From the NCBI GenBank assembly GCA_928212115.1, contig CAKMRJ010005523.1:250725152-250789151 (forward strand): a stretch of DNA of 64,000 nt. Direction: 5' to 3'. The stretch is from Lactuca virosa. Lineage: Eukaryota; Streptophyta; Magnoliopsida; Asterales; Asteraceae. A program made the translations under genes and the position numbers. How positions within the stretch are numbered: position 1 is the first letter of the stretch; each line of letters starts with the position of its first letter. Under the pieces are notes generated by a model. That model made no database searches. It was not told the origin of the DNA and worked only from the letters and a program-made list of their open reading frames with translations. This document shows, one piece after another, positions 1-8,684 of the stretch.

Positions 1-560
1 AAAGATAGATCAAGGTGAACAAGGCTTGGATCTAGAAGCTCCAAGACAACCAACACTTCTCCAATGAGTTATTCTTCTTCCAAATTCACCAAAAACCTAG
101 CAAAATCACTCAGAGGTTCAATAATCTTTCAAATGGAGCTAGGGTTTCGAGGAAACAACTTAAGAGGGTGGAGGCTGAAAGTAAGGAGAGTTGGAAATAG
201 GTTAAGGCCTTTAAATAGGGTCCAAGACCCAAAATTAGGGTTTGAGTCTGGTTCGCATACGTCCAGTGTACTCCTGGTACTCCCAACATACCAGGTTGTC
301 CTCCGCGATCAATCCTACCTAGTACGCCCAACGTACGCCTTGTACGCCCAACATACTCGGGTTAACCCAAAATTTTCATAACTTCTAACCGTCACAACTT
401 TCGCGTCCCTAATCCGTTTTCGGCGTTCTTTATATGCTCGAAAAGGTAATGAGAAACCCTACAATATCATGTAATCTCCTTCAACTTAAAATCATCTGAA
501 CTTAAATCCTAAATTCAATAAAAGGTATGAAGCATCACTTTTACCATTATACCCTTGAAG
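1..560 (-). repeat. LTR fragment (gypsy-type), promoter part
   Basis: Read on the minus strand, this stretch looks like the promoter half of a gypsy-type LTR. CpG-rich half-palindromes of the form GTACGC/GCGTAC lie at about 250-345. They are followed, in sense direction, by an AACCCTAATTTTGGG tract and a TATA-like CTATTTAAAGG (complement of 208-218). The same order of palindromes, AACCCTAA tract and TATA is seen in LTRs elsewhere in the window. The fragment starts outside the window, and its right limit near 560 is uncertain. The short open frames here are judged not to be genes. Confidence 0.5.
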
Positions 561-845
561 TCCGGGACCCTAACTTGATCCATTAATGTCTATAAACACT
601 CGAATAAGAAGCTTCTCGAAACTAGATGTTACATGCATGTTCCTTGTTTGGTTGTGGCTTTAGATTGGGATCACCTATATTGACTGTCTATCTCACTTAT
701 GATTATATATAGCTATGCATTCATTGGTGATTTACTAGTGGCATAATGTACTATATGAGACCCTGTATGCGGTAGTGGACTATTAGACAGGTAGACTAGT
801 GTAGATGGTTTCATGTGTTAGTGGTGGTTGTCGAGGCCAACAAAA
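561..845 (+). repeat. Gypsy leader-like fragment
   Basis: Low-complexity retroelement DNA without a gene. Positions 640-657 read TTCCTTGTTTGGTTGTGG, the same motif found at 53286-53303 in the leader of the plus-strand gypsy element and, inverted, in the loops of the hairpin units at 54-64 kb. This suggests the 5' leader of a gypsy element on the plus strand. Boundaries are approximate. Confidence 0.35.
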
Positions 846-2440
846 TAAATACCATAAATATTACACACTAAAATAGTGTACAGTGGTAAAGGGATCGTAT
901 CCACGGAGATTGGCTCAATTTAAATCTCTATGTAAATCACTCGTTCAAGTACTTGTAAAACAAAAGTAAAAGTAAAACAGGGGGGTTTAATTCTTTTTGA
1001 TTGTTTGACAAAATTAAAACTAGCTAGAATGTAAATATGACAAGTAAACAAGTAAAAGTTTTGATTGAATTCAATGAAGTAAAATTGGTTGATTTTGGGA
1101 TATACCACATGGATGACATGGTTGACTTATCATTAGACTAAATATAATAACACTTGTGAATTGATTTAACTTGGCTATAGCAATTCATAAGCACAAATTA
1201 CCTCAACTCTTTTTAGATATTAAAATGATTAGAGAAGCTCTAACACACCCCCTTAATTAAAGTCACAAAATCAATGAAGCATATAATCTTGTGAAAATCA
1301 ATTAGCTTTGAGTTCTAAGAGTCACCAAATCCATAAGATAATCAAATGCTTACATTATCATTATGGAGGAAACATTCCCATGGTTTAAATGAAATGAAAA
1401 CAAAAATATAAACCATTTGTTGCTTACCAACCTCAAAGTCCATTACTTAACCAAGAAATTGATCAACAAAAATATATGTTCACTCATCCAAGCTCATGAT
1501 CAAAGATAAACAAACATAACAAGAAGTTTAACTAGAGAACATTTCCATAAACTTCAAACACAAGGTAATAATAGTCTTCAAAACAACCAATCATCCATGG
1601 GATTAAACCCTAATCAACCAAGTGAAAATCTAGCCAAGCATGGCCAAAATAAAGGAAATATAAGAAAGTTTAGTGGTACCAAACATTGTTCTAGTTGCAA
1701 GATGGAAAGAAAATAACACCAATCTTCAATTCTTCAACTTCTTCTCCAATGTTCTTGAGAGCCAAATGAGAGGTTTTCTTCAAGAAGTGATAATAAAAAA
1801 TGCCCCAAAACTCCAGCAAATAAGGCTCATTTCCGGATTCAAAAAGTTGCACAAGAGCTACCCACCAACTTTCCACAAGTAGAGTCAACAAGTCAAAACC
1901 CAGGATCAATTTAGCACAATTCACGCGGACCGTGTATGGGTCCACGCGGACCGCGTGGGTCTCGCTGATTGTGGGACTTGGGCCATTTAAAATACAATCT
2001 AGCCCAATCTTCTCATTCACACTTCAACCCACATGCATAACTCTTGAGAGCCCAATTGTGTCATTCCAAAGCCTCCAATGATCGGTCCAATGCTCCTTCA
2101 ATCTTCCATAGCTCGAGTCCGTGTCACCTCATCATCATTCTCGCTCAAAAATTAAGTCCAACTTGATTTCTTGTGTATGCTGACACCAAGCTCAATCGTA
2201 CCACTTCAAGTCCACAAGCAAACCGCAAGCCTCCAAAAGTCTCGCACTCCTTCCATATCTCCAATAACAATTAGTCTTCGAAAAATCCTGCAAATAAGCT
2301 CAAAAGACTGGAAAGCACCCGGCAAAAGAGAAAAATAATAAAAAGAGAAAATATGCATGAAGATTAACTAAAATGAGATGATTTTTACTAAAAAATAAAC
2401 TATGAAAAGAAGCAAATAAAATAAACTATCAGTTAGCCGT
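846..2440. repeat. Unclassified inserted repeat
   Basis: AT-rich DNA that breaks the surrounding LTR-like sequence. It begins near a segment reading TGGTAAAGGGATCGTATCC (about 881-900) and ends in an A-rich tail (about 2330-2436). It has no convincing open frame. It contains a CpG palindrome at 1942-1958 (CCACGCGG, one base, CCGCGTGG) and a diverged copy just before it. No terminal repeats or clear target duplication were found, so the element class is unknown and both ends are uncertain. Confidence 0.3.
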
Positions 2441-2702
2441 ACATATGCTTGTGTGTAGGATGTTGTTATGTTGTAGTGATCTATTAGTCTAGTAGATCAG
2501 TTATGATTACATATGTTTGCTCGATATAGTTTGTTTGTTGCATATGTCGACATATTGTGGGTTGGTTGACGCGGTCATGCTCTGTTCTATAAGCTAATAT
2601 ACCCGGGCGGTCCAGTTGATATTGTAGGCCCAAAGAGAGCGGTCAAGCCTCGTGCTGCAGGCTCAAGAGAGCGGTCCATGTGTACTGTAGGCCTTGCGAG
2701 GC
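2441..2702 (+). repeat. Gypsy-type LTR fragment, left part
   Basis: Contains degenerate tandem units with a GCGGTCCAG...TGTAGGCC pattern at about 2605-2697. The same LTR resumes at 16148 after the Sirevirus-like insertion: the last five bases here (GAGGC, 2698-2702) are repeated at 16148-16152. Plus-strand orientation is inferred from the downstream half. Confidence 0.5.
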
Positions 2703-3025
2703 TGATGAATCAAAGAATCGAGTATTGAATTAATCAGAGTATCAATTCAAGTAAGAATGCGAGATTGAACACCGGATGTAAATATGATCTTGTTTCAGCT
2801 TGATTATGCTATCGAATGTTTACAGAGAATAATAGACAGGTCTGTAAAAACTCTCATCTAACTCTAGTAAATAACCCTATTTATAGGGAAATGAAAGCAT
2901 ACAAAAAATATACTAAGGCTAAGACACTAATGCTTCGAATAATAAGCGCCTTAGTAAAATACATAGCATAACATTCGAAGAGACTAAAATATAATTCGAC
3001 TTATTACAACAATTCGACCCTTACA
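2703..3025 (-). repeat. 3' LTR of Sirevirus-like element 1
   Basis: 323 bp, the 3' LTR in element sense. It is nearly identical to 15824-16147 and is preceded by GAGGC at 2698-2702. Confidence 0.95.
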
Positions 3026-3038
3026 ATCTCCCCCTTTG
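3026..3038 (-). promoter_or_regulatory. Polypurine tract, element 1
   Basis: The complement reads CAAAGGGGGAGAT directly beside the 3' LTR, where second-strand DNA synthesis is primed. The same tract lies at 37435-37447 and 51769-51781 in element 2. Confidence 0.85.
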
Positions 3039-3056
3039 TAATCAAAGTCGAACTAC

Positions 3057-3371
3057 TCAGTTTGTAAGAAGCTGGATCGAATACAACATCACTCTTCGAA
3101 TCTCTGTGTACCAGGAGATTATCTTCTTCAGCTCTTTCTTATCTCCTTCATTATTCTTCTTACAATGATTCATACGAACAATTAAGTTCGTATATTGAGA
3201 AGTTGAGTATCTTTCCACTTCGCATGCTTGGAACAGAAAACGTTTCGATTTACCAGCCTTGTCTTTTCCTGCAAAGACCATTCCAAAAGGCTTCAGGCAT
3301 ATTTCACCATCAGCATACTTCTTTAATTCTGCCTGAGTCTTCGAAGGAGCCATTGGAGCTTTAATTTCCAT
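3057..3371 (-). pseudogene. Accessory gene, C-terminal fragment (element 1)
   Basis: Open frame of 104 residues, lysine-rich and mostly hydrophilic, ending about 20 bp before the PPT. It corresponds in position to the C-terminal piece of the accessory gene in element 2 (37467-37757) and to the frame-intact copy in the internal remnant at 51801-52390. There the matching segment is continuous with the upstream region, so this piece is best read as the broken end of one large accessory gene and not as a separate gene. An in-frame TGA at 3452 and a frameshift at about 3370-3400 separate it from the fragment upstream. Function unknown. Confidence 0.6.
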
Positions 3372-3451
3372 TCCTTTAGCCGTACTAACTCCACATCAGT
3401 AAGAGCCAAGCACTCATAGTAATTTTCGATAAAAATCTTGATGTGAGCAAC

Positions 3452-5134
3452 TCAAAGCTTGAATTCTTCCGGTTCAGTGTTTTGAAGGTATGAAAAAGAT
3501 TTATCTTTCAAAATTAATGCAACTTGTATAAGATCATACAAGTTCATTAATGGAAAATCTGCAACAGTAAACTCACAGATATTTCCATTTGCCCTGGCAA
3601 CCACGTACTTAAAATTTTGGACTGTGCTTTCGAATACCACATCCCTTTTCATACTGATCACTTTCTTGATTTTGATCAATGACCACACTTCCTCAGGGGC
3701 TTTTGCAAGAACAGCATGAAAACGAATTTTCATGTGTGTACCTTCATCCTTGTCTTTAAAGTTTCCTTCGGCTTTGAACTGAAGCATGATAAACATCATT
3801 TCGTTTATTGGAAAATCCAGCTGGCTTGCATCAGTATTCGTAACCAAATAGCTTTGTTTTGGTTTCTTCTCAAATGAATACATGTGATTGAATGCAACCT
3901 TGGCCTTGATTGTTTCGTAGTTGTAATGTTTAGTCGGATCACCTTTATCCATTCCCTTCGGATCACTTGCTCGCTGAGCCATTATGCTTTGAACTATTCT
4001 GAGGTTTTCGATTTCAGCTTCAGCATCAGCCTTCTTTTCTTCTTTTGACTTTTCCACTACAATCGATTTCCCTTTATCTTTCAATGCTGGATTGACAATT
4101 CCCTCTTTTGGTCTCGAACCACTCTCACCAGTTTCTGTAGATTTACCAATTACAATCCCTTTCGAAATAGGTCTTGTAATAGGTAACGTTGTAACGACTG
4201 TTGAAGTCACCATCCCAGCCGAAACTATTACTGGCTTTGTTGTTGGGATTTTTGATGAAAATACTTTTCCAACAACTTTCGCATCTTCATCACTTGCCTT
4301 CGATTCACCCGTTTTCTTTTCTCCCCCTTGCACCCCTGTGAAAAAAGGTGGGGCATTTGTGGTGGGAAGAAGGCTTGTAATGTGAAAGATAGGAGCAAGT
4401 TGCTTGTTGAGAATTGCTTCGAATTGAATGAATTTTTGTGATAAAAATTCAGGAGTTATGAGAGAAGAAGAAACAGGCCTGTCAGAGATTTCTTTTAACT
4501 CCTTGAGCAAAGTAAGCACTTCCTCAAAGTTTGCACTTTCGGATGTTGAAAGTTGAGTAATTTGAGGACTCAACTTTTCATATAGATTGACAAATTTTGT
4601 GACTGCATCACAGATGATATCAACCTTCTGATTCAAAGAAGCATAATCTTGTTGATAAATTCCAATCTCTTTCTGCATGTCTTCGTGGAGTTCACGAATT
4701 TGCATATTCACATCCCCCCTTACTTTCTTCACTTCTTGCACAAACAGAACATGCCTTTCCTTTGTTACATTCTTCCATTCTTTCACATCAGTGGCAAACT
4801 TCGAATTTTGAGAATTAATTCGAATTTCATTATTTTGATCAGTATGATCAATCTTCTCCAAAACTCGAGATTCAGAATCTTTAAGCATCCCCGATACTTT
4901 ACTTATTATTCTGGATTCAAACACCTTCAGCAATGAATCAACCTCTAAACTAGAAACAGATGAACCACCTCCTAGATCAGCTTGAGATTGAATTACCGAA
5001 TTCAACTTTTGATTCAAAATTTTAAACTGCTTCATGGTCATCAGCATATGATCTGGAAACTCCTCTTCTTCATCATGAAACTCTAGATCCTCAAACATAC
5101 CACCAAACCCCTCAGTATCATTTTTTGTTTCCAT
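3452..5134 (-). pseudogene. Accessory gene, middle fragment (element 1)
   Basis: Open frame of 560 residues. The N-terminal third is acidic and then strongly alpha-helical, with long heptad-like stretches (about residues 60-230) that suggest a coiled coil. The middle (about 240-370) is rich in Ser, Thr, Pro and Val and likely disordered. The C-terminal part is more globular. There is no signal peptide or clear membrane segment, so calling it an envelope protein is not supported by the sequence itself. The frame stays open upstream of the first ATG to about 5310, where a frameshift joins it to the 5398-6792 fragment. Sirevirus elements are known to carry an extra gene after pol, often called env-like. 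This matches it by position only. Confidence 0.6.
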
Positions 5135-5397
5135 AAGGATGGTTTCTGGAGTTGTCGAATTTGGTTTAGGTGTGTCAGAGGATTGAGAAGAAAAAATTGA
5201 AGTGAAGGGTTGATTGATAATGTGTTCGAATGTTGGAGAATCTGTGGTTGAAGTCGTGGGAATAATGGATGTTGGTAATGAAACAATACTTTCGAATGGA
5301 GCAAAGTAGATTGACCTGTAGTTTCATTCTTCGCATCTCTGTCACCCATATTGACATTTGCATCCGTATCAGATACGTGTGCAGGGATGCCTGAAGT

Positions 5398-6792
5398 TCA
5401 GACCTCCTCAGAAACTGATTTGGCAACCGAATCTTCGGGTGGTATGACAATTGTCTGTTCAATAGTCAAACTTTGTACATGAAGAGTTGTCTCAGGTGTT
5501 TCATCATCATCTTCGGTTGACTCAGTAGAAATTACAAGCTTTCTTGTCTTCTTCTTCTTCTTCTTTGATAAATGTTTTGCCATATCCTCAGCCCTTCTTT
5601 TCTTTGACACCAGAGAAACAGGTGCTGGCACTTCTCTAATTAGAATACCTTGATGAGTGATTTGAGGTTTTCGAACCACTTTGTGTGTTGGAGACTTGCT
5701 TTTGTGAGTGGACTTCATTTTAATTCTTCGAAACATGCCAGTCTTCGAAGGAATGACTACATGTTCTTGTGTTTCTTTAATAATCGGCTCAATCACTTGA
5801 GTCTCAGCAACATACACTGCAACTATTTCAGGCTTCTTCTTTGGAGATTTCGAAGATTTTGACGCAGTTTCATTCTTCTTCGACTTCTTGGATTTCTTAT
5901 CATCTCCTCCCAATAAAACACCAATTTCAATTGAAGAATCAATTGTCTTCAAATATGCCACCAATACAGAGTTCGAAGGATCTACTCTTTTGAGCATTGC
6001 ATCTGGAATTCGAGCAACTGAAGGAAAAACATCAGCACTATCCGTAACCTCCTTCGGATAGTGATACGATTGAAAAACCGCTTTTGCTTCATCATAGGGT
6101 ACCAAGATCCCTTCCTTGTTGTAAAAGTATTGCAGAATCAAACTCCAGTATCGTGCACACGAAATACCATGAGTAACATTCGTGTGTTCTACCCCCTTTT
6201 GAAATTCCTTCCACAATTGAGTAGAATAATCCATTTGAAGATCATAATAGATACCAGCAACCATTGCATAAACCTCAATTCGTCCTTTATCAAGGCCAAC
6301 TGATCTCCCAGTTAAACACCTTAGAAAAATTCCAAATAAGAAATTCCATAATCTTGGAAGACCTGATTTCTTAAAATCACTAATCTTTGATAGTGGAGGC
6401 TGATATCCCATCTCATTGAACATGTTGACAATTTGAGGGAATGTGAAAGCAACATATGGAGGTGAATTCGGAATGTCAAGAATTTGGCAAAAGAGTTTCT
6501 TGGATAGCCTGACCCTTTTGTCGTTTATTAGATGAAAAGTAATCGTATCAGATGCTTTGTTATAAGTAGCAGTTGATCCTGCTTGAGAAAGCCATGACAG
6601 TGGAACAGAGAAGGAATTGAACATTGCTTTTGACAAGACAGAGTTCTTCGGTGCAACTATTAACATCTTCAATTCTTCCGGATATTGAGACACATCACCT
6701 TCCAAATAATAGTTTGTGGGTTGAATTTTCATTATTGGTAATGAAGAAGCTTCTTCAGTGGTATGAGAATCAACATGAACAGAAGTCGCCAT
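5398..6792 (-). pseudogene. Accessory gene, N-terminal fragment (element 1)
   Basis: Open frame of 464 residues starting at an ATG in a strong plant start context (AACAATGGC). The first about 290 residues are globular and helix-rich, including a segment with conserved aromatic and Gly residues (FNEMGYQPPL, LWNFLFGIFLRC) that aligns by eye with the N-terminal accessory fragments of element 2 (40031-40798). A Lys/Ser-rich tail with likely nuclear-localisation-type runs (KKKKKKTRK) follows at about 420. It ends at TGA 5398, probably a mutation, because the same frame stays open beyond it. A TATA box lies about 90 bp upstream. No function can be assigned from family knowledge. Confidence 0.65.
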
Positions 6793-6879
6793 TGTTAGGG
6801 TTTGAAGACTTTGATGAGCAGAGAATTTGGGAATTTGTTCGTTTTGATCGCGTAAACTGATAATGAACCCTTGAATCCC

Positions 6880-7040
6880 CTTTTATATGTAACTCTTGAA
6901 GTTTGAATTTGAAGCGGGATGTATTTAATGAAATCCGACGTGGCACCTTGAAAATCGGACTATTACTGCGTAAAAGTAGCCATGCGTCAAAAAGTAACTG
7001 TCACTTCTCCTTGAAAACCGGACAAATACCATACGTCATT
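6880..7040 (-). promoter_or_regulatory. Candidate internal promoter of accessory gene (element 1)
   Basis: On the minus strand, ATATAAAAG (complement of 6880-6888) lies about 90 bp before the accessory ATG at 6792. The intervening leader is A/C-rich and ends AAACCCTAACAATGGC, as in ordinary plant mRNAs. A TGACGT motif (as-1/bZIP type; complement of about 7032-7038) lies some 150 bp further upstream, and a CCACGTCGG motif lies between. Element 2 has the same arrangement. Promoter activity is inferred. Confidence 0.55.
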
Positions 7041-8270
7041 TATAGACAGCCTGTATTGTTATCCCCAAGATGATGGTAACCGTCATGACCCTTCGTATGG
7101 AAGCAAGGCTCTTTCACTTTTGGGATGAAAAGCGAAGTCATATGCCAGATTTTTGAAATCATCAGCCTGAGCTGGTATTACTCAGAACCTCAAGGATATC
7201 GTGAGTGCTGTGTGCCAAAGAATGTAGACAAGAAACAAGTATAAGAAAATTTTGGAATCTTGTGATGTCAAAATTTTGACACAAAAGCAGATTAAATCTC
7301 GGGCAAAGATTGCTTCGTTAATCATTAAGAAAAATGATCAACAGCTTGTGTAGGTTCCCGTGAATTACAATCAATTACTTGTTGATAAGTATCAAAGGGC
7401 TTCTTTTATGATGCTTCGTGGGTAGGAAAAAATTTCGTTACATATCATCCTAAACATAAGGTGAAAAATTGTAACAGAAATTACTTGTTTAACCAGTGTA
7501 GTCAGTGACAAGTTTGCTTTGACAAAATTTTTAAGTGACTTGGTCTTTCGAATAAAACTCACCCGGAAATCATATTCACGGAAATATTTGTGCTGGATCT
7601 TGTTGGGTGACAAACATCTTGGGTTTCAAATGTTTGATCAAGACCACTCATTCGAAAGGAATATGATTTGGAGTTTCGAATTTTGGTACTGAAACACAAG
7701 TTTCGTGAAAATCTGGAACATTGTTCCCCGTCAATTCCTTAAAAGTATATTGAAAATTGGGTTTCACTTTCATCACGGTCTCATGATGTCAGATCATAAA
7801 CACAGATTTTTGATATGTCTAAGTCTCGATGGGTTTGATCAGAGACCTCTCGGACATATGTCTTCGTGTGTGATCGTGTAAGAACTTTATGGGTGAAAAA
7901 GATTGATATAAGACACGAAAAGTACCTCTGTTAGCTTTGGACCAAACAGTAAACTCTTAACTCATTTTGAGAAGAGTCAGATAGCTCAGAGACTAATGTG
8001 AATATAAGCTTGATTGGGAAAAAAATTTCGTATGAAGAATTTCATTAAGGCTTTCGTACACACACATTGAATCATTGGAGGCTTTTGGTCAACATGCAGC
8101 AGCATGCTTCTAGGGACAAACTAACTAGTTCAAGTAATGAACAATGTATTGATTCATATGGAAAAATTTACCTGACCCTAGAACTGCAAGCATAATCCAC
8201 TCTATATCTTCATTATGTTCTGCAACTAAATACTAAAAAGAAATAAGAATTAAAATATTTTTGTTGTTTT

Positions 8271-8445
8271 GAACTTTTCGAAAGTAAAGACAGAATAAAC
8301 AAAAAATCTTTTTGGATTTTTTAATTTTTCGAAAATTGAATGACAAAACAAAAGAAATTCTTTTTGGATTTTTGGTTTTTCGAAAATTGAAAGACAAAAC
8401 AAAAGAAAATCTTTTTGGAGTTTTGATTTTTCGAAAAGTGAAAAT
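8271..8445 (-). repeat. 51-bp tandem repeat after pol (element 1)
   Basis: Three full units and a partial one, each with a TTTTTCGAAAATTGA-like core. The core C falls at 8279, 8330, 8381 and 8432, an exact 51-bp period. Open frames pass through on several frames because the repeat lacks stops, so this is not good evidence of coding. Confidence 0.8.
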
Positions 8446-8501
8446 AAACTGTACTTGTTGCAAAAACACGAAATTTTATCATCCCCTGATAATTGAAAAA
8501 T

Positions 8502-8640
8502 ATACGAATTCAAAGGGGTCGAAGCGGTGACTATGAACAGTGACCTCTGAATCAACCCTAAAATAAGTAACAAATTTACGAATTCGAAGGGGTCGAAGCG
8601 TTGACTATGAACAGTAACTTCTGAACGCTGAATGACTTTG
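8502..8640 (-). repeat. 74-bp direct repeat beside the pol stop (element 1)
   Basis: Two units beginning ACGAATTC at 8504 and 8578, each followed by AAGGGGTCGAAGCG and TGACTATGAACAGT. They lie just after the pol stop codon in sense direction. Confidence 0.75.
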
Positions 8641-8684
8641 CTTTGTCTGTTATTCAGCGCCTCTGAATCATTCTTTGTCAACCA

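Larger units (their letters stand above)
6889..8684 (-). other. Conserved non-coding spacer between pol and accessory gene (element 1)
   Basis: About 1.8 kb without a convincing gene. Several segments match the equivalent spacer of element 2, for example the stretch AAAGTACCTCTG with its downstream TCTTAACTCA (about 7920-7965 here, 41979-42023 there) and the segment ending ACATGCAGCAGCATGCTT (about 8092-8109 here, 44076-44093 there). The pol-proximal end holds tandem repeats. It may contain the accessory gene's promoter and RNA structures. Confidence 0.6.

Noticed and set aside
1673..2020. Overlapping frames of 69 and 109 codons on opposite strands.
   Set aside because: No protein-like composition, no homology recognised, and they lie in an unclassified repeat.
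4092..4385. 97-codon plus-strand frame opposite the accessory gene.
   Set aside because: Antisense shadow of the Val/Thr/Pro-rich region of the minus-strand gene.
3452..6792. Calling the accessory gene an envelope gene.
   Set aside because: No signal peptide, transmembrane segment or furin-like site is visible; position after pol alone is not enough.
8250..8681. A 143-codon frame directly following the pol stop in the same frame, with 17-residue repeats, suggesting readthrough.
   Set aside because: It lacks an ATG start, and the 51-bp repeat keeps several frames open on both strands. Element 2 has no equivalent (its repeat period is 50). No coding evidence.
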